From Clostridiales bacterium (lineage in GTDB: Bacteria > Bacillota > Clostridia > Peptostreptococcales > Anaerovoracaceae), in NCBI GenBank assembly GCA_012511395.1, contig JAAZGD010000137.1, forward strand, positions 1 through 13,477: a DNA stretch of 13,477 nucleotides. Direction: 5' to 3'. Positions within the stretch are counted from its first letter, which is position 1; every line of letters begins with the position of its first letter. Under the pieces are notes generated by a model, which saw only the letters and a list, made by a program, of their open reading frames with translations, was not told the origin of the DNA and searched no databases. The translations under genes and the position numbers were made by a program. Shown here piece after piece: positions 6,356 to 12,809 of the stretch.

Positions 6356-6455
6356 AATTATTGCAAAAATAATTAATTATATAGATAACATTCTAAAATA
6401 TACTGCCCATGTTGATTATAATGAATTTAAGAATAACACAATGTGCATTATTTAA
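6342..6455 (+). pseudogene. Truncated HEPN-domain (DUF86-like) toxin remnant
   Basis: A frame starting at ATG 6342 overlaps the end of the nucleotidyltransferase gene by 14 nt and encodes 37 residues, with the segments KIINYIDNILKYTAHVDY and NEFKNN. This resembles the first helices of DUF86/HEPN proteins, which usually run to about 110-140 residues and contain a later catalytic Arg-x4-6-His motif. That motif and the rest of the fold are absent; the frame ends at TAA 6453-6455. The overlapping position immediately 3' of an MNT gene supports the identification more than the short sequence does. I see no remainder of the gene downstream, so this is probably a deletion product whose missing part was replaced by the epimerase fragment. 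Confidence 0.6.
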
Positions 6456-6505
6456 AAGATAATGAATTGGCACTAGGCTTTAACGGCAAGAGGAGGGGTA
6501 AATTT

Positions 6506-6853
6506 ATGCCTTTGGCTATAGTTACAGGTGGAAAAGGGTTTGTAGGTTTCAACATATGCAAAATACTTATCGCTAATAATTGGTAAGTATCAGCAATAAT
6601 AAGATTGACATCCGATGCAACGCGGCTTACTGAACTCGGAGAAATAGATGTTTTCAAATATGATGGAGATCTGGATAGCATTATTAAGTATTTTAGTGTA
6701 GTGAAAGAGGATATTGTATTTCATGTTGCTTCACAGGTAGTAGTTGAACACTCTGTGGAACAAATTGATAACTTGGTAGAAAGCAATATAAAATTTGGAC
6801 TCCATGTACTTGAAGTAATGTGTGAACTTTTAGAAATTAGAGAGAATCATTAA
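6506..6853 (+). pseudogene. NAD-dependent epimerase/dehydratase fragment with an in-frame stop
   Basis: The frame from ATG 6506, preceded by a good AGGAGGGG site (about 6491-6497), encodes MPLAIVTGGKGFVGFNICKI. This is the Rossmann glycine motif (TGGKGFVG) of an extended short-chain dehydrogenase. TAA at 6584-6586 interrupts it after codon 26 (ANNW), and the same frame continues with VSAIIRLTSDATRLTELGEI and then DIVFHVASQVVVEH, the conserved HxAS region. It ends at 6853 after about 115 codons, although such enzymes have about 300 residues; the YxxxK catalytic region and the C-terminal half are missing. It is therefore decayed in two ways, one premature stop and a 3' truncation. The substrate cannot be inferred; relatives act on nucleotide sugars. 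Confidence 0.75.
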
Positions 6854-6887
6854 ACCGATAGTGATATAAAATCATTGTCGGTTTTTT
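6853..6887 (+). terminator. Rho-independent terminator after the epimerase fragment
   Basis: AACCGATAGTGAT (6853-6865) pairs with ATCATTGTCGGTT (6871-6883) over 13 bp, counting two G-U pairs, with loop ATAAA and a run of six T residues (6882-6887). It shields the TAC operon from upstream transcription. It starts at the pseudogene stop. Confidence 0.88.
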
Positions 6888-7014
6888 ATTGTGTAAAGAG
6901 TGATCCAAGAGAGAGTATAATAACAATGGTTGGCATTTTATAAAAGTTTTGTTGCAATATCTTTTTGTGAAATAGAGTTTAAAAGGAATAAAATTTAATG
7001 TGTTTTAAATTATC

Positions 7015-7043
7015 TTGCAAATATAACCTATAGGTTATATAAT
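7015..7043 (+). promoter_or_regulatory. Promoter and palindromic operator of the TAC operon
   Basis: TTGCAA (7015-7020) and a perfect TATAAT (7038-7043) are 17 bp apart. The spacer and start of the -10 are filled by a perfect 20-bp palindrome at 7021-7040, with core AACCTATAGGTT. A dimeric HTH repressor bound here would block RNA polymerase directly, which fits autoregulation by the antitoxin encoded downstream. Confidence 0.8.
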
Positions 7044-7061
7044 TTCGCTTAAAGGAGACAC

Positions 7062-7502
7062 TTGATTGTGGGGCACAGAATTATTATTACGAATATTGCT
7101 TATTCTTCTGACTTCAAGTTGTCGACAGATTATTTAAAGGTTCACCATAAGTTTAATAAGGAACTGGAAGGCATAATCGAAAATAGTGGATATAAAGATA
7201 TCTTCTTGAATAAATACCGAAAAGGTTTAGGGTTTTTAGATAGATTGAAAACCCTATGTCTTGAGAAAAAGGACTTGTTTGAAAAATTGAGTGGTGAAGA
7301 AAATATATATTGCATGAGGCTAAAAGGTCAAAAGAATATCAGAATTTTGTTTTCGTTTGTAACAATTGATAAATGTGATAAAGCGATTTTATTACATGTT
7401 TTTGATGAAAAGAATAAATCTGACTATACAAAAGCTATAAAGATTGCAAAAAGTAGGGTAGATGAGATAATAAAGGCTCATTACGTAAAAGGGAGGAATT
7501 GA
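7062..7502 (+). CDS. RelE/HigB-like toxin of a toxin-antitoxin-chaperone system
   Basis: The 146-residue protein shows the C-terminal signature of the RelE/HigB (Gp49-like) toxin family: YCMRLKGQKNIRILFSF (83-99), a hydrophobic strand AILLHVFDEKNKSD (108-121), and a basic final helix KAIKIAKSRVDEIIKAH. Such toxins are ribosome-dependent mRNA endonucleases. The basic and aromatic residues are compatible with this, but I cannot pinpoint the catalytic set. The start is TTG 7062, 4 nt after the end of AAAGGAG (7051-7057); GTG 7068 with 10-nt spacing is the alternative. It is followed at once by an HTH antitoxin and then a SecB-like protein, the toxin-first order of HigBA-SecB TAC operons (known from Mycobacterium tuberculosis Rv1955-Rv1957). 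The function is inferred from that context as much as from sequence. Confidence 0.82.
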   Translation: MIVGHRIIITNIAYSSDFKLSTDYLKVHHKFNKELEGIIENSGYKDIFLNKYRKGLGFLDRLKTLCLEKKDLFEKLSGEENIYCMRLKGQKNIRILFSFVTIDKCDKAILLHVFDEKNKSDYTKAIKIAKSRVDEIIKAHYVKGRN

Positions 7503-7503
7503 T

Positions 7504-7887
7504 ATGTTAGAAAATAATATTTTAAATAATCCGTGGGATATTTTTGATAATGTTAATGATGATGTAAGGCGTGAACTTGAATTAACCGATATGCTAGTTG
7601 ATATTGCATGCAGGATTATTACCTATAGGCTAGATAATAACATCACTCAAAAACAGTTGGGCGAGAAATTAAACATTACACAAGCCATGGTTTCAAAGTT
7701 GGAAAGTGGAGAGTACAATCCTTCAATAGGCTATCTATTTAAAATTGCTGATAAATTAGGATGGAAATTTCAGTTGATAATTGAAAATAATCTCACAGAT
7801 AAATTGATTCAGTATAATATGGAGGGATCACAAATGGCCAGTGCTGTAGATTGTGATACCAGTGGAAGGATAGGGTGCGCCGCATAA
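7504..7887 (+). CDS. XRE-family HTH antitoxin (HigA-like) with a C-terminal tail
   Basis: The 127-residue protein has an acidic N-terminal segment (1-30) and a helix-turn-helix of the Cro/C1 type at about 33-90 (NITQKQLGEKLNITQAMVSK, LESGEYNPSIGYLFKIADKL). A tail of about 35 residues follows, ending GRIGCAA. HigA-type antitoxins bind both the toxin and their own operator; the 20-bp palindrome in the promoter fits. In chaperone-dependent antitoxins the C-terminal extension (ChAD) makes the protein unstable until a SecB-like chaperone binds. The tail here is the natural candidate, and its terminal Ala-Ala resembles a ClpXP C-degron. AGGGAGGAA overlaps the toxin end, whose stop is 1 nt before this ATG. 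The stop overlaps the next start in TAATG, giving tight translational coupling. Confidence 0.88.
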   Translation: MLENNILNNPWDIFDNVNDDVRRELELTDMLVDIACRIITYRLDNNITQKQLGEKLNITQAMVSKLESGEYNPSIGYLFKIADKLGWKFQLIIENNLTDKLIQYNMEGSQMASAVDCDTSGRIGCAA

Positions 7888-8336
7888 TGGATACAAAAAA
7901 AATATTAGCCAACTTTCAATTTCTAAATAATAAAGTAATTGATTACGGTATGCAAAACAATTTAATGGATACAAAGAAAAAACCAATAAGAGTGGGCTTT
8001 GATATGGACTATGAAGTTGTAAGGTGTGATGAGACGAAAGAGGGATATTTTGGTGCCATCGATTTTGTCTTGGATATAAAAGGCGATGTTGAAGACTTAG
8101 AGGTTTTTAAAATACACTTGAAAATGCGCGGGAACTTCATTGGCTCCAAAGAAAGTCATGAGATAGACAAATTTCAGGAAATGTTAGAAGTTAATGGAAC
8201 AGCGACCTTGTCACAAATTTGTAGAGCGTTCCTTACATCTGTTTCTTCTTTGTCTGGAATCCCCACAATAGTTTTGCCCATGGTCAATATCTACGTGATG
8301 AAGAAATATAAACAGGAGGGTGAATTAGCTAAATAG
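7887..8336 (+). CDS. SecB-like chaperone of the TAC system
   Basis: The 149-residue protein resembles SecB. Residues 33-64 form the early beta strands (PIRVGFDMDYEV and AIDFVLDIKGD). The most telling block is NGTATLSQICRAFLTSVSSL then SGIPTIVLPMVNIYVMKK (103-140), which matches the SecB pattern of a helix ending in a Gly-x-Pro and a proline-rich LPxxN strand. SecB is a tetrameric export chaperone; variants encoded beside HigBA protect the antitoxin from aggregation and proteolysis. General SecB is not usual in Firmicutes, so the location points to this antitoxin role. I chose ATG 7887, which overlaps the antitoxin stop (TAATG); GTG 7875 with GGAAGGA upstream would add four residues. A terminator follows. 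Confidence 0.85.
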   Translation: MDTKKILANFQFLNNKVIDYGMQNNLMDTKKKPIRVGFDMDYEVVRCDETKEGYFGAIDFVLDIKGDVEDLEVFKIHLKMRGNFIGSKESHEIDKFQEMLEVNGTATLSQICRAFLTSVSSLSGIPTIVLPMVNIYVMKKYKQEGELAK

Positions 8337-8399
8337 TTTCGAAGATGTTATGGCATCTTATATTGTAATAAAGGTGAAATGTGCAAGAGATAAATTAGG

Positions 8400-8430
8400 C
8401 ACCAGGCTTTTAACAGTCTGGTGTTTTTTT
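8400..8430 (+). terminator. Rho-independent terminator after the TAC operon
   Basis: CACCAGGC (8400-8407) pairs with GTCTGGTG (8416-8423), one G-U included, followed by seven T residues. It ends the TAC operon and marks the right edge of the accessory region. A smaller inverted repeat, AAGATG/CATCTT at 8342-8359, lies just after the chaperone stop without a T run. Confidence 0.85.
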
Positions 8431-8466
8431 ATGAAATCAGAGCGAAAGTTCCTTTTTATCACTTTA

Positions 8467-8519
8467 TTGTGTTAGTGGGGGGAAAATGATAAAATGATTT
8501 TTGGTAAAACGTTTTATCA
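8467..8519 (+). promoter_or_regulatory. Promoter and LacI-type palindrome upstream of the EAL gene
   Basis: TTGTGT (8467-8472) and TAAAAT (8490-8495), extended by TG at 8487-8488, are 17 bp apart. Just downstream lies TGGTAAAACGTTTTATCA (8502-8519), a dyad around a central CG with 16 of 18 positions symmetric. A central-CG dyad placed at about +1 to +18 resembles operators of the LacI/CcpA family. It fits the CcpA cre pattern only loosely because the spacing is longer. Confidence 0.5.
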
Positions 8520-8543
8520 GGTGGAAGTTGAGATAGGGCTATT

Positions 8544-10484
8544 ATGGAGTATGTAGTTCATTATGAAGTGGCGGGGGCGATCCTGTCCTTTATTATAGGG
8601 GCTCACTTTTTTGGCAATATGAGGCTTAAAAATGCGCAGAATGCAGTTTTTGGAATCCTGATAGTCTTTATTTTCATGTCCAGCTTTTTTGATGTGGTCA
8701 GTGCCGAACTGATTGTACGCTCATCCATAGTGCCTGTAACCATTAATCAGTCCATGAGTCAGGTTTATTACTTTTTCCAACTGTCTCTCCCCCCTTTACT
8801 GTTCCTGTTCGTATTGGGATTTACAAGGAAGCTCATACCGCAAAACAGAAAAATCATTATACTTTTTCTAAGCCCTTTTATTCTTCTGTTTATCATGTGG
8901 TTTTTAAATCCGATAAATGGATATATCTTCTATTTTGATACATCCCTTGTATATCAACGCGGTCACTATCTTATCTTCGCCTACATTATATCTGCATATT
9001 TTCTGCTCATAACTGTAATAACAGTTCTAGTTCTGCGAAAAGAAATAGGGCTTTTGAACGTGGGTTATTTATTCATGTTCATCGCTTTTGTTGTACTTTC
9101 AATAGTGATCAATTATGTATTTCCAAGATATTTACTGGCAGGGTTTGCTTCTTCATTGGCCCTTCTTATAGCCTACATCAATTTAAGAAATCCTGTGGAG
9201 GCAAAGGACGATTTAACGGAAACCTTTAACAGAAAAACCCTTCAATATGTGCTTGAAGAAAACAGCTTAATCAAGGGCACCAAATACTTCGCAATTGCTT
9301 CAGTTGATAACTTTGATGCCATGGGTAATATTATGGGCACAAAAGGAACAAATGAGTTTCTCACAGGCTTTGTAAGTTATTTGAAAAAGCACTCTGAGGG
9401 CAGGCAGGTTTTCAGATATACAGCCAATATGTTTGTCATACTGTTTAATAATAGAAAAAGTATGATGGAGTGTGTGGGAGAGATGAAGGATGAGCCATTC
9501 ATCGGCAAAGACAGAAGGATTTCAGATCTCATTAAAATATCACTTTTCTATTCAGATAATATATCCTTAAGTGAAAAGGAAGATACCTTGTCTCTGATTG
9601 TTGATGGCATGGTGGCATCACATAAAGAGAACACTCAAAGGAGAATTGTTCCGATTGGGCCTAAAGATATGAAAAGCCTTTATGAGAGGCATAATATTGA
9701 GGTGGCTCTAAAAAGAAGCCTGGAAAGTGAAGGCTTAAAGGTATATCTTCAGCCCATGTACTGCTTTGAGAACGATATGTATCTAGTCTGTGAGGCTCTT
9801 GTGAGAATAGAGGACGAAGAGATTGGAAGTCTAAGGCTTTCTGAAATGATTCCCATTGCAGAGAAAAATGGTATGATTGTGGAGATTGGGCGGAAGGTTT
9901 TAGAGAGGGTTTGCAGGATAATAAAAGAAGAGAATATGGAAGAAACAGGATTAAAAAGAATCATGGTTAATCTTTCCATGCTTGAGGCTATACAGCCGGA
10001 TTTACCTTCTTTTGTTAAAGACTGTTTAAAGTCTTATGACATCCCCGCTGATTTAATAGGATTTGAAATAACTGAAACATATTGTTCCCTCGGGGGTGAA
10101 AGGCTGAGGATGAATATGGAGGAGCTTTCCGCTTCAGGTCACAAGTTTGCTTTGGATGATTTTGGAACAGGCTATGCCAATCTTGATGCCGTGCTTATGC
10201 TACCTTTTTCCATTGCCAAGCTTGACAGCTCCATGGTGTCCGAAAGAAAAAGGAACGACAGGATGGCTGTAGTTCTGGAGGAGCATGTAAACATGTTTAA
10301 AAGAATGGGCCTTAAGATAGTGGCGGAAGGTATTGAGACTGAGGAAGATTTCAAGGCGGTAAAATTTATGTCTGTGGATCTGATGCAAGGGTACTATTTT
10401 TCAAAACCCATGCTGGCAAAAAAGGCCTTTGCTTTTATAAAAGAGTATAATAAGGGCAAGGACAGCTCAAATGTTTCATGTTAA
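8544..10484 (+). CDS. Seven-TM c-di-GMP phosphodiesterase, degenerate GGDEF plus EAL
   Basis: This 646-residue membrane protein probably hydrolyses cyclic di-GMP. The N-terminus has about seven hydrophobic segments (roughly 9-24, 33-54, 78-94, 103-121, 142-164, 171-191, 196-213), a sensor-like 7TM module. A GGDEF-type domain follows (about 217-365), but the active-site loop reads RYTANMF (291-297) instead of R-x-GGDEF, so cyclase activity is unlikely. The EAL domain (about 385-635) looks complete: EALVR (417-421), Asn476 (VNLS), Glu508 (FEITET), LDDFGTGYANL (537-547), Lys559, Glu595 (AEGIET) and Gln615 (MQGYYFSKP). It starts 106 nt or more after the TAC terminator with its own promoter, AGGG (8535-8538) ahead of the ATG. 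A Crp/Fnr gene follows after 24 nt. The ligand of the 7TM module is unknown. Confidence 0.92.
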   Translation: MEYVVHYEVAGAILSFIIGAHFFGNMRLKNAQNAVFGILIVFIFMSSFFDVVSAELIVRSSIVPVTINQSMSQVYYFFQLSLPPLLFLFVLGFTRKLIPQNRKIIILFLSPFILLFIMWFLNPINGYIFYFDTSLVYQRGHYLIFAYIISAYFLLITVITVLVLRKEIGLLNVGYLFMFIAFVVLSIVINYVFPRYLLAGFASSLALLIAYINLRNPVEAKDDLTETFNRKTLQYVLEENSLIKGTKYFAIASVDNFDAMGNIMGTKGTNEFLTGFVSYLKKHSEGRQVFRYTANMFVILFNNRKSMMECVGEMKDEPFIGKDRRISDLIKISLFYSDNISLSEKEDTLSLIVDGMVASHKENTQRRIVPIGPKDMKSLYERHNIEVALKRSLESEGLKVYLQPMYCFENDMYLVCEALVRIEDEEIGSLRLSEMIPIAEKNGMIVEIGRKVLERVCRIIKEENMEETGLKRIMVNLSMLEAIQPDLPSFVKDCLKSYDIPADLIGFEITETYCSLGGERLRMNMEELSASGHKFALDDFGTGYANLDAVLMLPFSIAKLDSSMVSERKRNDRMAVVLEEHVNMFKRMGLKIVAEGIETEEDFKAVKFMSVDLMQGYYFSKPMLAKKAFAFIKEYNKGKDSSNVSC

Positions 10485-10508
10485 TATAACCTGGGGAGGA
10501 AATTGGAA

Positions 10509-11213
10509 GTGGCAGGAAAGTGGGCTAAAGGTAAAGAAAAGGAAGAGGTTTTTGAAAGGCTTGACGAATATTTCCCCTTTGTAAAGGCATTTACGGAAGA
10601 GGAAATGGCGGAGCTTAAAGAGAACTTAAGCATAAGAAAGTATAAAAGAGGAGAGCAAATACACCAGGGTGAAGAAGGCTGCACCGGTGTTATGGCAATC
10701 TGTAAGGGCAGAACAAGGACTTACATCTTTTCTTCCAAGGGAAAGGAAATAACGCTTTTTAGGTTGTTACCTCAAGATACATGCATACTGTCTGCATCCT
10801 GTATGATGAACAATATTGTTTTTGATATTCAAGTGGCGGCAGAAGAGGACAGTCTGCTTGTAGTAATTACGCCTGAATACTTTGAAGAGTTGGCAAGGAG
10901 ACATCCTTCCGTAGAAAAATTCAGAAATGATATTATTTCAATGAGGTTTTCTGAAGTTATGTGGCTGGTGGAGCAAATACTGTTTAGAAGAATGGATCAA
11001 AGGATTGCCGCCTTTTTAATTGAAATGGCCATAATAACAGAAAGCGATGTGTTAACCCTTTCCCATCAGGAAATAGCGGATAATCTGGGAACGGCAAGAG
11101 AAGTAGTGTCCAGAATCTTGAAGTACCTGGAGAACGATGAGCTGGTGGAGATCTCAAGAAAAGAGATTAAAATACTAAATCTACCCGGTCTTGAAGAAAT
11201 GGTAGAGAATTAA
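10509..11213 (+). CDS. Crp/Fnr-family transcriptional regulator
   Basis: The 234-residue protein has a cyclic-nucleotide-binding-like beta barrel (about 26-130, with YKRGEQIHQGEEGCTGV and GKEITLFRLLPQDTCILSAS) and a Crp-type winged helix (about 155-230; TLSHQEIADNLGTAREVVSR is the helix-turn-helix). It lacks the phosphate-binding arginine cassette of cAMP-binding CRP and the N-terminal four-cysteine cluster of FNR, so its effector is unknown. Cysteines at positions 58, 66, 92 and 98 are scattered. GTG 10509 is preferred because GGAGG (10495-10499) is 9 nt away; TTG 10503 would be only 3 nt away and add two residues. It probably shares a transcript with the EAL gene. It ends 5 nt from the convergent phosphohexomutase gene. 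Confidence 0.9.
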   Translation: MAGKWAKGKEKEEVFERLDEYFPFVKAFTEEEMAELKENLSIRKYKRGEQIHQGEEGCTGVMAICKGRTRTYIFSSKGKEITLFRLLPQDTCILSASCMMNNIVFDIQVAAEEDSLLVVITPEYFEELARRHPSVEKFRNDIISMRFSEVMWLVEQILFRRMDQRIAAFLIEMAIITESDVLTLSHQEIADNLGTAREVVSRILKYLENDELVEISRKEIKILNLPGLEEMVEN

Positions 11214-11218
11214 AGACT

Positions 11219-12736
11219 TTAACAAATCAGTTCTTTGTATTCTGAAAGGAATGGAGTTAAGAGGGAGAATATCTTTTCTACTCCTCCTTTTTCATTTGAG
11301 GCAATATTCAAAGGAAGGACAGGGTCGTGAAGAGATTTTCTTAAAAGGAACCATCCGTCTCCCTCCCCTTTTCCAAAGCTTACTCTTACTCCCTCATAAT
11401 TAGGTCTGACTATGGTGATTAAGGGATTGTTAAGGCCTTCAATATAGTCTACGAGCTGAGTGAGAACTTTATCGCCGACGGATTTAAAAGCTTTAGACTC
11501 AATATCTATTCGTACCTCTTTTTCTTCCAAAGGTTCCTTTAAAGCCTCTATGAGAGATGCTATGGTTTTTCCTTCTCTTTTTAAGGCGGCAGCTTTAATG
11601 ACTATGAGGGTGGCAAGATATGCACCGTCATCCAGAAAGTAATTATCTTTAAAGGCGCTGTGGCCTGATGTTTCAATGGCGAGGAAGCTGTCTATTCCTT
11701 CATTGTTTAATCTTATGGCTTCATCTATTACATTTTTATATCCTCTTTTAAACCTGTGATGATTAAGGCCCAGGTAGTCTTGAATAAAGGAAGTCAGTTC
11801 GTTGCTGGTGATGCTGTCTGTTACTATGGTTGTGTTATGGCTTTTTTCAAAAGCAAACAATGAAGCAAGTGCCACCATTCTGTTTCTTGATATTTCAATT
11901 CCTGAACTGTCTATGGCGCCTACTCTGTCTACATCCGTATCAAAGATGAGCCCCAGGTCTGTTCTTTCTTTAATAACTGCCCTTTTAACGTCCATAAGTG
12001 CTTTTTGGTGTTCCGGGTTTGCAGGGTGGTTGGGGAAGGTGCCGTCGGGATTTAAATAAATGGAGCTTGATATATCAGCCCCAAGAGGTTTAAGCACGTT
12101 CAAGGCATAAAATCCTGCCGCCCCGTTTCCTGCATCTACAGTAATTTTTAAACCGTGAAGAGGCTTGTCTCCTAAACCTATTTCCCCGATAATCATGTTT
12201 CTTAAATGTCTTTCATAAAGCTCCATCAAGTTAAAGAAAGGTATTTCACTTTTTTCAGGTAAAGGTTTGTCATGAAGAAGAGAAGCTTCTTCCAGAAGTT
12301 CTTTAATGTCCTTTTTCCCCAAACCGCCTTTATGTGTAAAGAACTTCATGCCGTTTCTCTCCATGGGAAGGTGAGAAGCAGTTATCATAATGCTTCCTGA
12401 TGCCATGACTTCGGGAAATACGGTGCTCATAAACATAGAAGGTGTTGAAGAAAGTCCTGTATCAAAGGCTTTTGCCCCTTCCTCCCTGATGGCAAGGACT
12501 ACTGCTTCCAAAAGCTCTTCTCCTGAGATTCTTGAGTCCCTTCCCACATAGATAGTAAGGTCTTTTACGGGAAGTTTTAAGCTCTTGCTCAGGAAGGCTG
12601 TGAAAGCTCTTGCTATGGAGCTTACCTCTCTTATACTTAAGTTTTGAGGTCTATCGTAGCCTGATAATGCCACTCCCCTTATGTCTGAACCGTTTTGCAA
12701 TTCCAGGTACTTTGCCATGGCAGCTTCGTTGCTCAT
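11219..12736 (-). CDS. Phosphoglucomutase/phosphomannomutase
   Basis: The 505-residue enzyme belongs to the alpha-D-phosphohexomutase superfamily, which moves phosphate between C1 and C6 of glucose, mannose or related sugars. The phosphoserine is Ser121 in TASHLP (119-124), followed by NGMKFFT. The Mg site is DTDVDR (266-271), the sugar-binding loop is ETSGH (355-359), and the phosphate-binding C-terminal domain has RPNYEGVRVSFGKGEGDG (444-461). An in-frame ATG at 12889 would add 51 residues unlike the family and run through the divergent gene. The ATG at 12736, with GGAGGA a few bases upstream on the minus strand, is the real start. It is divergent from the HD gene and convergent with the Crp/Fnr gene. 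Substrate preference (glucose versus mannose) cannot be read from the sequence. Confidence 0.94.
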   Translation of the reverse strand: MSNEAAMAKYLELQNGSDIRGVALSGYDRPQNLSIREVSSIARAFTAFLSKSLKLPVKDLTIYVGRDSRISGEELLEAVVLAIREEGAKAFDTGLSSTPSMFMSTVFPEVMASGSIMITASHLPMERNGMKFFTHKGGLGKKDIKELLEEASLLHDKPLPEKSEIPFFNLMELYERHLRNMIIGEIGLGDKPLHGLKITVDAGNGAAGFYALNVLKPLGADISSSIYLNPDGTFPNHPANPEHQKALMDVKRAVIKERTDLGLIFDTDVDRVGAIDSSGIEISRNRMVALASLFAFEKSHNTTIVTDSITSNELTSFIQDYLGLNHHRFKRGYKNVIDEAIRLNNEGIDSFLAIETSGHSAFKDNYFLDDGAYLATLIVIKAAALKREGKTIASLIEALKEPLEEKEVRIDIESKAFKSVGDKVLTQLVDYIEGLNNPLITIVRPNYEGVRVSFGKGEGDGWFLLRKSLHDPVLPLNIASNEKGGVEKIFSLLTPFLSEYKELIC

Positions 12737-12745
12737 TTTATCCTC

Positions 12746-12780
12746 CAATGGTATACTAATACCACCATTGTACACCATTT
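12746..12780. promoter_or_regulatory. Repeat-rich divergent control region
   Basis: The 73-bp gap between the mutase and the HD gene contains CAATGGT (12746-12752) facing ACCATTG (12764-12770) with an 11-nt spacer. Nested inside it is GGTAT/ATACC (12750-12754 and 12759-12763), and ACCATT recurs at 12774. On the minus strand TACAAT (12772-12767) could be a -10 for the mutase. These look like an operator shared by divergent promoters, but no -35 is convincing. Confidence 0.35.
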
Positions 12781-12809
12781 TTAATGATAAGTCATAAGGC
12801 GGAGAAAGG

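Noticed and set aside
6605..6853. Independent 82-residue gene starting at TTG
   Set aside because: It is in frame with the upstream Rossmann start at 6506 and continues the same epimerase fold after a single TAA; there is no ribosome binding site for the TTG.
6888..7014. Additional gene or mobile element remnant before the TAC operon
   Set aside because: The stretch is very A/T-rich with short frames only, and no inverted repeats, target duplications or transposase fragments were seen.
8342..8359. AAGATG/CATCTT hairpin as a terminator of the TAC operon
   Set aside because: It has only a 6-bp A/T-rich stem and no T run; the hairpin at 8400-8430 is the better terminator.
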